A stretch of 64,000 bases of DNA from Aliarcobacter sp. (GTDB lineage: Bacteria; Campylobacterota; Campylobacteria; Campylobacterales; Arcobacteraceae), in the NCBI GenBank assembly GCA_028688995.1, contig JAQTXB010000001.1, positions 62,001 through 126,000 on the forward strand, read 5' to 3'. Shown piece after piece: positions 30,054 to 38,872 of the stretch. Numbering within the stretch: position 1 is the stretch's first letter; each line of letters opens with the position of its first letter. A program made the position numbers and the translations under genes. The notes under the pieces are model-generated. The model had not been told where the DNA came from. It saw only the letters and a list, made by a program, of their open reading frames with translations, and did no database searches.

Positions 30054-31160
30054 TTAATTCCCTTTAAACATATTTGATGCAAAAACTTTGTTTGCAGTTC
30101 CATCAAATGTTCTAATACCTAAATCATCTAATGCTAATTCAACAGCATTTACAGCCCATGAAGCTTCATAATCTTCAACTAATCCCATATGATTAATTCT
30201 AAAAATTTTACCAGCTAAATGGTCTTGTCCACCTGCGATATTTACATTATATTTATTTTTTAAAATTTTTCTAATTGCACTTGATTGTTCAGTATAAACA
30301 GTTGTCATTGCATCTGCAGGAGATTTTGGATAAATATCAAATCCAATTGCTTTTAAAGCTTCTCTTGTAGCATTTGCTCTTAATGCTGTTTGTTTATATA
30401 AATTATCAAATCCATCAGCTTTTAATTTTTCTAAAATCGCACCTAAACCAATAATTAGTGTAGTTGCTGCTGTCCAAGCTGTTGTATTTGTTCTTTGTTT
30501 TTTAATTTCTGTAGCTAAATTAAAATAGTAACCTTTTGGTTTTAACTCAATTTTCGCAACTGCAGCATTTGAAAATCCAATCATTGCAAGACCTGGTGGT
30601 AACATTAAAGCTTTTTGGCTTCCAGTTACAACGGCATCAAGATTTGTTGTATCAATTTTTTCAACACCAACTGCTGTAATTCCATCTGCAACAATTGTAA
30701 TATCTTTATTAATTTTTTTAATTTCAGCAGCAATTTGTTCAACTGGATGTCTTAATCCTCCAGCACTTTCACAAATTTGAATAAATACAGCATCTATTGA
30801 AGAATCCGCTTTTATTGCATTTACTACAGCTTCAACACTAACAGGAGTATCCCATTCATTTTTAATTTCAGTATATTCAATACCAAAAGCTGCACAAATT
30901 TTTCCGAATCTCTCACCAAATTTTCCTGAATTAATTGTAAGTGCTTTTTTATGTGTTAAATTTGTAACACATGCTTCCATAGCACCTGTACCACTTGAAG
31001 CTAACATTACAACTTCAGGCATATCGTATAATTCTATTAATAATTCTCTAGTATTTTTAAAAATCGCTTCAAACTCTTCAGTTCTATGATGAATCGTAAT
31101 ATCAGACATTGCCTTTCTTACAAATTCTGGTACTGGAGTTGGACCTGGCGTCAATAGCAT
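30054..31160 (-). CDS. Class V aminotransferase, alanine-glyoxylate/serine-pyruvate type
   Basis: This PLP enzyme of 368 residues falls in the alanine-glyoxylate / serine-pyruvate aminotransferase group. It begins LLTPGPTPVP, and shows the HHRTEEFEAIF segment, SSGTGAMEA for phosphate binding, VADGITAVGV, and the PLP Lys in TGSQKALMLPPGL near residue 190. The donor and acceptor cannot be fixed from sequence; glyoxylate, serine or phosphoserine-related roles are possible. It is first in the operon with hisZ, purA, DUF507 and carA. Confidence 0.88.
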   Translation of the reverse strand: MLLTPGPTPVPEFVRKAMSDITIHHRTEEFEAIFKNTRELLIELYDMPEVVMLASSGTGAMEACVTNLTHKKALTINSGKFGERFGKICAAFGIEYTEIKNEWDTPVSVEAVVNAIKADSSIDAVFIQICESAGGLRHPVEQIAAEIKKINKDITIVADGITAVGVEKIDTTNLDAVVTGSQKALMLPPGLAMIGFSNAAVAKIELKPKGYYFNLATEIKKQRTNTTAWTAATTLIIGLGAILEKLKADGFDNLYKQTALRANATREALKAIGFDIYPKSPADAMTTVYTEQSSAIRKILKNKYNVNIAGGQDHLAGKIFRINHMGLVEDYEASWAVNAVELALDDLGIRTFDGTANKVFASNMFKGN

Positions 31161-31184
31161 TTTAGTATCCTTATTTTTTCATTC

Positions 31185-31193
31185 TTTATAGCA
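31185..31193 (-). promoter_or_regulatory. Extended -10 promoter of the aminotransferase-hisZ-purA-carA operon
   Basis: On the minus strand this reads TGC TATAAA, an extended -10 box 24 bases before the ATG at 31160. It probably drives the whole five-gene run, whose gaps are five bases or fewer apart from six before DUF507. Confidence 0.6.
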
Positions 31194-31295
31194 AAACGAA
31201 ATATTTTATCTAAAAATTCATTATGAAAAGGTTAAGTATTTATTTAGACTTTTTTTTTGAAAAATAGTTTTTTAGAAAAATTTTATAAAAAACTC

Positions 31296-31324
31296 TTGAC
31301 ATTATTACTAATTAGTAATATAAT
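31296..31324 (+). promoter_or_regulatory. Consensus promoter with MarR operator in its spacer
   Basis: TTGACA (31296-31301), a 17-base spacer and TATAAT (31319-31324) form a perfect sigma70 promoter. The spacer is occupied by the 18-base perfect palindrome TATTACTAATTAGTAATA (31303-31320), so a bound regulator would block polymerase. The marR ATG lies 18 bases downstream of the upstream edge of the start region at 31337 or 31343, supporting autorepression. Confidence 0.85.
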
Positions 31325-31336
31325 TTCAGCAGGAGT

Positions 31337-31795
31337 ATGAAAATGAATAAAAAATCGTTAAAAACTTATGGTACTAGAACTGATAAATCTATGAAAACAG
31401 TTGTTAGATTAGAGAAAGCAAGTTTGAAAATCACTAATTTAACTGTTAATTATTTATCAAAACATAATCTAACGTTTAATCAATTTAAAGTATTAGAAGT
31501 ATTATATCATTTAGGTGATTTGAACATTGGTTCAATTACAAAATTGACTATGAGTACACCTGGGAATATCACTGTTGTTGTAAAAAATTTAAAAAGAGAC
31601 GAATGGATTACTTCAATAAAAGACCCAAATGATAGCAGAGCTTCAATTTTATCAATTACACAAAAAGGTAAAGATATTATAGAAGAAGTATTTCCAAATC
31701 ACGCAAAAAATTTAGAAAAAGTTATGGAAGTTTTAAGTGATGAGGAACTAGATACTTTATATGATTTGTTGAATAAGGTTTACAAAGCAAACTAA
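31337..31795 (+). CDS. MarR family transcriptional regulator
   Basis: This 152-residue winged-helix regulator shows a MarR pattern: an N-terminal dimerisation helix, the helix-turn-helix LNIGSITKLTMSTPGNITVVVKNL split over about residues 74-97, and the wing DPNDSRASILSITQKG with the conserved Asp-Arg pair. The C-terminal helix (DELDTLYDLLNKV) completes the dimer interface. The start may be ATG 31337 or the second ATG at 31343. A palindrome in its own promoter recurs ahead of the following YceI gene, so it probably represses both. The ligand is unknown; the target genes suggest quinones or aromatic electrophiles. Confidence 0.88.
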   Translation: MKMNKKSLKTYGTRTDKSMKTVVRLEKASLKITNLTVNYLSKHNLTFNQFKVLEVLYHLGDLNIGSITKLTMSTPGNITVVVKNLKRDEWITSIKDPNDSRASILSITQKGKDIIEEVFPNHAKNLEKVMEVLSDEELDTLYDLLNKVYKAN

Positions 31796-31815
31796 ATATT
31801 TTTTTGCTTTAAAAG

Positions 31816-31827
31816 TACTAATTAGTA
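31816..31827. promoter_or_regulatory. MarR operator upstream of the YceI operon
   Basis: TACTAATTAGTA repeats the 12-base core of the palindrome in the marR promoter. A -10-like TATTAT (31831-31836) follows at once, so binding here should repress the YceI-to-pirin run. Confidence 0.75.
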
Positions 31828-31858
31828 ATATATTATAGAGAATAAAAGGAAATAAAAA

Positions 31859-32425
31859 ATGAAATTTTTAAAATTAGGATTGGCTTCTTTAGCTGTATCA
31901 ACAGCTTTATTTGCAGGAAATTACAACATTGATGCTAGCCATACAAATGCAGGTTTTACTGTAAAACATATGATGATTACAAATGTAACTGGAAAATTTA
32001 ATGACATTGCAGGAACTTTTGAATTTGATGAAAAAACAAAAAAATTAAAATCAATTAATGGAGAAATTATTACTGCATCTATTGATACAGCAAATGAAAA
32101 AAGAGATGAACATTTAAAATCTGATGAGCTTTTTGGTGTTGAAAAATTCCCAAAAATAACTTTTAAATCTACAAAAATAGAAAAAGATAAAGTTCAAGGT
32201 GAATTAACAATCAAAGGTGTTACAAAAACTGTATCTCTTGATTTAGAAACAAGTGATATTATTACAGATCCATGGGGAAAACAAAGAACAGGATTCTCTT
32301 TAAACGGTAAAATCAAAAGAAGTGATTTTGGAATTACATGGAATAAAGCTTTAGAAACTGGTGGAGTTGCTGTTTCTGATGAAGTTAAATTAAATGTTGA
32401 TATCGAAGGGATTTTAGCTAATTAA
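31859..32425 (+). CDS. YceI family periplasmic protein
   Basis: This 188-residue exported protein has a signal peptide (cleavage near residue 19, ALFA before GNYNID) and a YceI lipocalin-like barrel. Family phrases are IDASHTNAGFTVKHM, KFPKITFKST, and GELTIKGVTKTVSL. YceI proteins bind isoprenoid lipids such as quinones in a hydrophobic pocket. It heads a five-gene run of redox and aromatic-ring proteins under a MarR operator. Ribosome site AAAAGGAA is well placed. Confidence 0.88.
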   Translation: MKFLKLGLASLAVSTALFAGNYNIDASHTNAGFTVKHMMITNVTGKFNDIAGTFEFDEKTKKLKSINGEIITASIDTANEKRDEHLKSDELFGVEKFPKITFKSTKIEKDKVQGELTIKGVTKTVSLDLETSDIITDPWGKQRTGFSLNGKIKRSDFGITWNKALETGGVAVSDEVKLNVDIEGILAN

Positions 32426-32466
32426 TTAGCTAAATCCAAAATAGTTTCAAATTAAAAGGATAAATT

Positions 32467-32670
32467 ATGACAACGCTATTAGAAGCAAACAAAGAGTATT
32501 ACTACTGTACATGTGGTAAAAGTGAAGATGGAATTTTCTGTAATGGGTCACACAAAGGAACTGAGTTCGTACCAAAAGTTTTTACAGTAACAGAAACAAA
32601 AGAGTATCATATTTGTGGTTGTAAAAAAACATTAAATGCACCATTTTGTGATGGTTCACACGCTAAATAA
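32467..32670 (+). CDS. Double CDGSH-type [2Fe-2S] protein
   Basis: This 67-residue protein consists of two CDGSH-like iron-sulfur motifs. The first is YCTCGKSEDGIFCNGSH (C-x-C-x8-C-x3-H, with Asn replacing Asp), and the second ends FCDGSH after CGCKK. Each would hold a [2Fe-2S] cluster with three Cys and one His. Such clusters are redox-active and labile and serve in electron transfer or sensing. It lies 41 bases after the YceI gene and 9 before the dioxygenase gene. Confidence 0.88.
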   Translation: MTTLLEANKEYYYCTCGKSEDGIFCNGSHKGTEFVPKVFTVTETKEYHICGCKKTLNAPFCDGSHAK

Positions 32671-32679
32671 GTATAAACT

Positions 32680-33468
32680 ATGAATCCAACACTATTTATT
32701 TCACATGGCGCACCAAATATAATTCTAAGCGATATAAAATCAAAAAGAAGTATAAAAAAATTAGCTGAAAATTTAGAGATGCCAAAATATATTATCATAT
32801 TTTCAGCACATTATTTGACAAAAGATTTAAAAATTATTTCTCCAAATACAAATAAAATAATGTACGATTTTTATGGTTTTGAAGATGCATTATATAAAGT
32901 AAAATATGAAATAAATAGTGATGAGAAATTAACACTAGAATTAATTGAAAGATTAAAAAAAAGTAATATAGATATTTCAATAGATGAAAATAGAAAAAGT
33001 TATGACCATGGTGTTTGGAATGTATTAGCATTAATGTATGAACACCTTAAAATTCCAGTATTACAAATAAGTATTCCTAGTTCTTATAGTATTGAACAAT
33101 TAATTAATCTAGGAGCTGTACTTCAACAATTTAAAGATGAAGCTTTGATTATTTGTAGTGGTGGAATTACTCATAACTTAGGTGATACAAGTATGAATTT
33201 AAATATAAAAGATTATGCAAAGAAATTTAATAGTGATATTATTGATATTATAGAAAACAACAGAGTTGATGATTTAAAAAACATTCAGAAAAATATAAAC
33301 TTTTATAAAAATCATCCATCTACAGAGCATTTTTTGCCACTATTTATTGCCTATGGAAATGCAATAAATAAAAAAGGAAAGTCGTTTAATAGTGAGATGA
33401 TTTATTCAAATATCTCAATGGAAAGTTTTATTTTTGATGAAAATAGAACTCATAATATAAACAATTAA
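32680..33468 (+). CDS. ygiD: DODA-type extradiol aromatic ring-opening dioxygenase
   Basis: This 262-residue protein belongs to the LigB/DODA family, of which E. coli YgiD is a member. Expected metal-binding and catalytic residues are the His in LFISHGAPN (residue 7), the His in IFSAHYL and the His in SYDHGVWN. The conserved VLQISIPSS segment follows. Such enzymes open catechol-type rings, for example that of DOPA. Together with FMN reductase and pirin downstream it suggests removal of catechols and quinones. The start overlaps no neighbour, and the gap to the next gene is five bases. Confidence 0.85.
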   Translation: MNPTLFISHGAPNIILSDIKSKRSIKKLAENLEMPKYIIIFSAHYLTKDLKIISPNTNKIMYDFYGFEDALYKVKYEINSDEKLTLELIERLKKSNIDISIDENRKSYDHGVWNVLALMYEHLKIPVLQISIPSSYSIEQLINLGAVLQQFKDEALIICSGGITHNLGDTSMNLNIKDYAKKFNSDIIDIIENNRVDDLKNIQKNINFYKNHPSTEHFLPLFIAYGNAINKKGKSFNSEMIYSNISMESFIFDENRTHNINN

Positions 33469-33473
33469 AAGGA

Positions 33474-33983
33474 TTGAAAATGACATTAATTTTTGTAGCA
33501 AGTTTAAATGAAAATATGAATCTTGCAAATACCATTAAAAGTAAACTAGATAAACAAAATATAGAATCAAGAATAATAAATTTAGTAGATTTAAATCTAC
33601 CAATGTATGATACTTTCAAAGAACAAAATGATGGAATTCCTCAAATTGCTTTAGACTTAGCAAAACAAATGGAAGAAGCAACAGCATATATTTTTGTATC
33701 TCCTGAATACAATTTTGGTGTTCCACCTGTTCTTGTAAATGCAATTGCTTGGATTTCAAGAATTGGAGATAATTTTAGAAAATTATTTACAATGAAAAAG
33801 ATTCAATTAGCAACACATTCAGGAAGTAATGGTCAAGATTTATTAAACTCGTTAAGAAGTCAATTTACAAGACTTGGAGCAGTTGTAATGCCAAGAGAGA
33901 TTATCACAACTTACGAAAAAAAATGCAATGAAGATAGTTTAGAAAGAATTTTACAACAGTATATAAACTTTATAAAGGAGTAA
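33474..33983 (+). CDS. NAD(P)H-dependent FMN reductase
   Basis: This 169-residue flavodoxin-fold protein of the FMN_red family has an N-terminal strand (LIFVASLNENMN), the family hallmark SPEYNFGVPPVLVNAIAW near residue 74, and a MKKIQLATHSGSNGQ segment. It is expected to use NAD(P)H to reduce flavin, quinones or chromate. It lies between the dioxygenase and pirin genes with gaps of five and two bases, so it is part of the same transcript. Confidence 0.85.
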   Translation: MKMTLIFVASLNENMNLANTIKSKLDKQNIESRIINLVDLNLPMYDTFKEQNDGIPQIALDLAKQMEEATAYIFVSPEYNFGVPPVLVNAIAWISRIGDNFRKLFTMKKIQLATHSGSNGQDLLNSLRSQFTRLGAVVMPREIITTYEKKCNEDSLERILQQYINFIKE

Positions 33984-33985
33984 AT

Positions 33986-34693
33986 ATGTTAAGAAAACTA
34001 CCAAAAGAAAATATGGGAACATCAAATCTTGGTTGGTTAGAGAGCCGTTTTCATTTTAGTTTTGCAGAATATAGAAATCCAAATAATATAAATTTTGGAG
34101 TTTTGCGAGTTTTAAACGATGATATTGTTCATGCAAATTCAGGTTTTGACACGCATCCTCACTCAAATATGGAAATTATCTCTTATATTGTAAATGGAGA
34201 AATTACACACAAAGACTCAATGGGAAATTCTGAGACTTTAAAAAGAGGTGAAGTTCAATATCTAAGTGCTGGTGATGGAATTTACCATAGTGAACATAAT
34301 TGGCATAAAACTCTTGATTTAAGACTTTTACAAATTTGGATAATTCCTCCAAAAGCTGGACTTCCAAGACTTTATGGTTCAAAAAGATTTGAAGAAATTG
34401 ATAGAAAAAATAAATTATTAAACATAGTTTCAAGCCAAGAAGGAAGTGCAGATATAAAAATCTATCAAGATATAAATATTTTTGTTAGTGAATTAGAAGC
34501 AGATAAAACTATAGATTTTGATATTAAAAAAGATAGACAAGTATATTTTGTACAAATAGAGGGAAGTTCACAAATAAATGACATCATTTTATCTAATGGC
34601 GATGCATTAGAAATTGTTGATATTGATAAACTAGAAATCAAAGCTTTAGAAAATTCTCATTTTCTATTTATAGAGATGAAAAAAACTAATTAA
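33986..34693 (+). CDS. Pirin family (YhhW-like) bicupin
   Basis: This 235-residue pirin-type bicupin has the length of E. coli YhhW, a quercetin 2,3-dioxygenase. The metal site in the first cupin is visible as the His residues of FDTHPHSNMEI and the His/Glu of GDGIYHSEHN. The second cupin (about 140-230) is diverged. It begins with the usual substrate-loop phrase ESRFHFSFAEYRNP. It closes the YceI-CDGSH-DODA-FMN reductase-pirin run. Related pirins open flavonoid rings or act as redox-sensing partners. Confidence 0.88.
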   Translation: MLRKLPKENMGTSNLGWLESRFHFSFAEYRNPNNINFGVLRVLNDDIVHANSGFDTHPHSNMEIISYIVNGEITHKDSMGNSETLKRGEVQYLSAGDGIYHSEHNWHKTLDLRLLQIWIIPPKAGLPRLYGSKRFEEIDRKNKLLNIVSSQEGSADIKIYQDINIFVSELEADKTIDFDIKKDRQVYFVQIEGSSQINDIILSNGDALEIVDIDKLEIKALENSHFLFIEMKKTN

Positions 34694-34752
34694 TTAAATT
34701 TTTCTTTTATGATACAATGAGAACTTAAAAATTAGTTTAGGTCTTATAAATA

Positions 34753-35784
34753 ATGAAAATAAAAGTTCTGTTAAATGGTGTAGGTCGTATTGGTAAAGCT
34801 ATTTTAAAAATAATGCTTGAAAATAAGAACTTTGAAATAGTTGCAATTAATGAAATAAATCCATATCTTGAAAACATAGTTTATTCAATAAACCATGATT
34901 CAACATATGGAAATATTTCCGATAAATTCAAGGTTATAGAGAATAGTTTTATAGAGAATAGTAGCTCTAAAATCAAAATATTAAATCATAAAAATTTAGC
35001 TGATGTTGATTTATCAAACATTGATATAATAATTGATGCAAGTGGAGTAAAAGAAGATATTAATCTTTTAAAAAATCTTCCAGTAAAAGCTATTTTTCTA
35101 ACTCATCCAAGCTCACATGCTGATATAAATGTCATTTTGGGTGTAAATGAACAAAACCTTGATACAAATCTTCATAAAATTATTTCAACAAGTTCATGTA
35201 ATGCAACAGCCTTACTTCCAGCACTTAAAATCATTGATGAAAATTATGAAATATTATGTGGTGATATAGTAACCATTCATCCTCTTTTAAATCATCAAAG
35301 GGTTTTAGATGGTAACTTTGTTTCTAGTCAAACAAGAGACGTTGAGTATAACTTTGAATTTGGAAGATCATCTACTCAAAATATAATTCCAAATAAAACA
35401 ACTACTATAAATGCCTGCTCTTACGTATTACCTAAAATTAATGCAGAACTTATTTCATCAAGTTCATTAAGAGTTCCTACAGATACGGTTGGAGTTATAA
35501 ATGTAACTTTAATGACAAAAAAAGAGTGTTCAAAAAATAAAGTTATAAAACTTTTTGAAGAATATGAAAAAAATCAGAAATTCCCAATTGTATTAAATAA
35601 TCATGAACCACTTGTTTCAAGTGATTTTAAAAAAGAGAATAAAACTACCATTATAGACCATAGATACACGGATGTTAAAAATAATCAAATGATAAAACTT
35701 TTGGTTTGGTATGATAATGAATGGGGATATGCTTCAAAAGTTGTAGAAATTTTGAACTATTATAAAGACATAAAAAAAGGGTAA
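34753..35784 (+). CDS. Divergent glyceraldehyde-3-phosphate dehydrogenase family protein
   Basis: This 343-residue protein has the GAPDH layout: NAD-binding NGVGRIGKAIL at the N-terminus, SSLRVPTDTVGVINV in the catalytic domain and WYDNEWGYASKVVE near the end. Catalytic Cys149 and His176 fall at the canonical positions. The surroundings are unusual: SSCNAT replaces the near-universal SCTTN, HPLLNHQ replaces the HSYTNDQ-type loop, and NE replaces ND in the adenosine-binding strand. It may be a gap paralogue acting in another direction, or on erythrose 4-phosphate or a different phosphorylated aldehyde. No glycolytic gene is adjacent. It ends at a hairpin shared with convergent purM. Confidence 0.8.
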   Translation: MKIKVLLNGVGRIGKAILKIMLENKNFEIVAINEINPYLENIVYSINHDSTYGNISDKFKVIENSFIENSSSKIKILNHKNLADVDLSNIDIIIDASGVKEDINLLKNLPVKAIFLTHPSSHADINVILGVNEQNLDTNLHKIISTSSCNATALLPALKIIDENYEILCGDIVTIHPLLNHQRVLDGNFVSSQTRDVEYNFEFGRSSTQNIIPNKTTTINACSYVLPKINAELISSSSLRVPTDTVGVINVTLMTKKECSKNKVIKLFEEYEKNQKFPIVLNNHEPLVSSDFKKENKTTIIDHRYTDVKNNQMIKLLVWYDNEWGYASKVVEILNYYKDIKKG

Positions 35785-35806
35785 GTTTTTAGACTCACCC
35801 TTTTTT
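35773..35806. terminator. Bidirectional terminator gap/purM
   Basis: AAAAAAGGGT and ACCCTTTTTT-type arms pair, with AGT/ACT inside, around a T-rich loop. It overlaps the stop of the GAPDH-like gene and precedes the purM stop on the other strand. Confidence 0.7.
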
Positions 35807-35824
35807 CTTTTTATCTAAAAAATA

Positions 35825-36820
35825 CTAGATAAATTCAACACATTTAGCACCATCAGCGATATGACCAATTACATATCCATCAGTGTTCGCTAAAACTGCA
35901 TCTACATTTTCTGCGCTTACAACTAAAACCATACCAACACCCATATTAAATGTTCTGTACATTTCTTCTAGTTCTACATGTTGTCCCATAAATTCAAAAA
36001 TTGGTAAAACTCTTACGTCTGATCTTTTTACAACTGCTTTTAAATTATCTGGTAAAACTCTTGGTAAGTTTTCTGTAATTCCACCACCTGTAATATGTGC
36101 TAAAGCGTTGATTTTGCTTTTATTAGCTTTGAACTCTTTTACATAAATTCTAGTTGGTTCTAATAATACATCTTTAAGTGGTTTTCCTTGGAAATCATCA
36201 TCTAAAGACATTCCTAATTTTTCAAGTAAAAGTTTTCTAACTAATGAAAAACCATTTGAATGAACACCAGAAGATGGCAATGCAATTAATGTGTCCCCCG
36301 CTTTGATTTTATCAAGTCTATTTAATTCATCTTTTTCTGCAATTCCAACACAAAAACCAGCTAAATCGAAATCGCCCTCTTTATACATTCCTGGCATTTC
36401 AGCAGTTTCTCCACCAACAAGTGCACATTCACTTCTAATGCACCCTTCAGCAATACCTTTAACAACTTGTGTAGCTTCATTTACATCAAGTTTTGCAGTT
36501 GCATAATAATCTAGGAAAAATAATGGTTCTCCAAAGTTACATAATAAATCGTTTGAACACATAGCAACTAAGTCAATTCCAACTGTGTCAAATTTTTTTG
36601 CATCAATTGCAAGTTTTAGTTTTGTACCAACTCCATCTGTTCCAGATAGAATTACAGGTTTTTTGTAACCACTTGGTAATTCAAATGCACCAGCAAATGA
36701 ACCTATTCCACCTAGAACTCCAGGAATCATTGTTGATTTTACATAAGGTTTGATATTTTCTACAAACTGATTTCCAGCATCAATATCAACTCCAGCATCT
36801 TTGTAACTAACTGTTGCCAT
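35825..36820 (-). CDS. purM: Phosphoribosylformylglycinamidine cyclo-ligase
   Basis: PurM closes the imidazole ring of AIR in purine synthesis, using ATP. The 331 residues show [14 protein letters not shown] at the start, [34 protein letters not shown] and [12 protein letters not shown], all standard. It appears to be transcribed alone, divergent from the SpeE-like gene. Confidence 0.96.
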   Translation of the reverse strand: MATVSYKDAGVDIDAGNQFVENIKPYVKSTMIPGVLGGIGSFAGAFELPSGYKKPVILSGTDGVGTKLKLAIDAKKFDTVGIDLVAMCSNDLLCNFGEPLFFLDYYATAKLDVNEATQVVKGIAEGCIRSECALVGGETAEMPGMYKEGDFDLAGFCVGIAEKDELNRLDKIKAGDTLIALPSSGVHSNGFSLVRKLLLEKLGMSLDDDFQGKPLKDVLLEPTRIYVKEFKANKSKINALAHITGGGITENLPRVLPDNLKAVVKRSDVRVLPIFEFMGQHVELEEMYRTFNMGVGMVLVVSAENVDAVLANTDGYVIGHIADGAKCVEFI

Positions 36821-36920
36821 TATTCACCTTTTTTTTATTCTATTTTCCAAATCTTGCGATTACTTTAAAAATTTTTGGGTATTATAGCAAAATGTTTATA
36901 AATATTAAGGACTATATATA

Positions 36921-37469
36921 ATGAAAGATAATAACGCATTTAATGAAATGATGGTACATTTACCATTGTGTACACACAAAGAAGCTTCTAACGTTCTGAT
37001 TATTGGAACTGCTGATGCAGATATGAAAGATCAAGCCGCTAAACATTCTAAAGTTTCAAATATCGAGTTTGGAGATACTTCTCTTTTAACATCAAAAAAT
37101 GAAAAAAATATTGATGTAATAATTTTAACTGATGTAAAAATTGATGAACTTCTACTTGCAAATATTGAAAGAATTTTAAAAGCTGATGGTTTAATTGCTT
37201 TTGCTTCAAAAGCAATTTCTAAAGATAAAGAGCAATTATTTGCTGATTTAAAACTTGTTGGAACAAAATTCTGGATTGCTATGCCATTTAAATTTGGACA
37301 TAACACTTCAATCTTAGCTTCTAAAAAATATCACCCAACTGCAGATATAAATTTACAAAGAGCTGATTTATTAGATGGGTTAGATTACTACTCTTCTGAA
37401 ATTCAATTAGCTTCTTTTGTATTCCCAGCAGCAGAACACAGAGAATTAACTGGTATCGCAAAAAGATAA
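36921..37469 (+). CDS. Degenerate spermidine synthase-like protein
   Basis: This 182-residue protein resembles SpeE but is short and altered. It starts NAFNEMMVHLPLCTHKEASNVLIIG, corresponding to the family YxEMLxHxPL...VLIIGGGDG, yet the glycine-rich loop reads IGTADAD, and the acidic residues that bind the aminopropyl donor are not clear. The C-terminal YYSSEIQLASFVFP matches the family YYN...H.aaFalP. It is probably not a normal spermidine synthase. It precedes coaE and dapF, an order in which related bacteria carry an atypical speE. Full-length SpeE would be about 260-290 residues. Confidence 0.7.
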   Translation: MKDNNAFNEMMVHLPLCTHKEASNVLIIGTADADMKDQAAKHSKVSNIEFGDTSLLTSKNEKNIDVIILTDVKIDELLLANIERILKADGLIAFASKAISKDKEQLFADLKLVGTKFWIAMPFKFGHNTSILASKKYHPTADINLQRADLLDGLDYYSSEIQLASFVFPAAEHRELTGIAKR

Positions 37470-37517
37470 CTCTTCTATTAAATATAAATAAATCATTATT
37501 ATTGTAGAATCCATCTC

Positions 37518-38108
37518 ATGAGTAATGATTTATTTAAAAATGCAATCGCCTTAACTGGCGGAATTTCAACAGGCAAAAGCACTGTTTGTAACCTCTTCAA
37601 ACTTCACGGTTTTTTAACAATTGATGCTGATTTAATAGCACATAGACTATTGGATGAAAATTCAAATAAAATTGCTACTATGTTTGGTGAACAATATGTG
37701 GAAAATGGAAAAGTTTTAAGAAAAGAGTTGGGAAAAATTATCTTCTCAAATGAAGAGAATAAACTAAAATTAGAAGCCCTACTTCACCCATTAATAAAAG
37801 ATGAAATCATTAAAGAATCAAAAATATTTGAAGAACAGAATAAACCATATTTTGTGGATATTCCACTTTTCTTTGAGAAAATGCACTATCCAATTTCTAA
37901 ATCTTTAGTAATTTATACTCCAAAAGAGTTACAAATACAAAGACTTATGAAAAGAGATAATATTGATGAAGATGAAGCAAAACTAAAAATCTCAAATCAA
38001 ATGGATATTGAAGAAAAAAGAAAATTAGCCAATATGGTAATTGATAATTCACAAAATTTAAAACATCTTCAAAATGAAGTTGAAAGAATCATCGGAGAAA
38101 TTATATGA
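37518..38108 (+). CDS. coaE: Dephospho-CoA kinase
   Basis: CoaE catalyses the last step of coenzyme A synthesis. The 196-residue P-loop kinase shows TGGISTGKSTV (about residues 13-23), the FLTIDADLIAHRLL segment with the dephospho-CoA contact Asp, and DIPLFFE followed by RDNIDEDEAKLKISNQ in the LID region. It overlaps dapF by four bases (ATGA), so translation is coupled. Confidence 0.94.
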   Translation: MSNDLFKNAIALTGGISTGKSTVCNLFKLHGFLTIDADLIAHRLLDENSNKIATMFGEQYVENGKVLRKELGKIIFSNEENKLKLEALLHPLIKDEIIKESKIFEEQNKPYFVDIPLFFEKMHYPISKSLVIYTPKELQIQRLMKRDNIDEDEAKLKISNQMDIEEKRKLANMVIDNSQNLKHLQNEVERIIGEII

Positions 38109-38845
38109 CATATACAAAATATAGTGCAAGTGGAAATGACTTTGTAATTTTTCACACTTTTTTAGAAAAAGATTATGCTAATGATGCTATAAAATTATGT
38201 AATAGAACAGAAGGAATTGGTGCAGATGGATTAGTTGTAATAATCCCATCAAATGAAGCTGATTTTAAATGGCAATTTTACAATAGTGATGGAAGTTATG
38301 CTTCTATGTGCGGAAATGCAACAAGAGCAGTTTCACATTATGCTTTTGCTAATAATTTAGTGCCATCAAATGAAATGCAATTTTTAACAGGTGCTGGTCT
38401 TATTAAATCATATGTTGAAAATGATATTGTTGAAACACAATTAACTGCACCAAAAGTTATTAAAGAAGAGTTTATTCAAGATGGATTCACTTGGTATTTA
38501 GTTGATACAGGTGTTCCACATTTAGTAACCATTGTAGATGATTTAGACTCTTTTAACCATGATTTATGTGCAAAAATGAGATATGAACATAATGCAAATG
38601 TAAATTTTGCAAAAATAGAAAATGGAGTTATAAAAGTAAGAACCTATGAAAGAGGTGTTGAAGGTGAAACACTTGCTTGTGGAACTGGAATGGCTGCTTG
38701 TTTTTTAAGAGCAAACCAATTAAAACTTGTAGAAGATTGTACTTTTGTTTATCCAAAGAGTGGTGAACAATTAACACTTTCAAGAAAAAACGGCACTATT
38801 TATTTCAAAGGTGCTGTAAAAAAAGTTTTTGTAACAACAATTTAA
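38105..38845 (+). CDS. dapF: Diaminopimelate epimerase
   Basis: DapF converts LL- to meso-diaminopimelate for lysine and peptidoglycan. The 246 residues show YTKYSASGNDFVIF at the start and two active-site cysteines, one in SMCGNATRA and one in ETLACGTGMAA. It is shorter than the E. coli enzyme (274) but complete at both ends. It is coupled to coaE upstream, with purT 27 bases downstream. Confidence 0.95.
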   Translation: MTYTKYSASGNDFVIFHTFLEKDYANDAIKLCNRTEGIGADGLVVIIPSNEADFKWQFYNSDGSYASMCGNATRAVSHYAFANNLVPSNEMQFLTGAGLIKSYVENDIVETQLTAPKVIKEEFIQDGFTWYLVDTGVPHLVTIVDDLDSFNHDLCAKMRYEHNANVNFAKIENGVIKVRTYERGVEGETLACGTGMAACFLRANQLKLVEDCTFVYPKSGEQLTLSRKNGTIYFKGAVKKVFVTTI

Positions 38846-38872
38846 TAAAATCAATAATTAAGGATAATAAAT

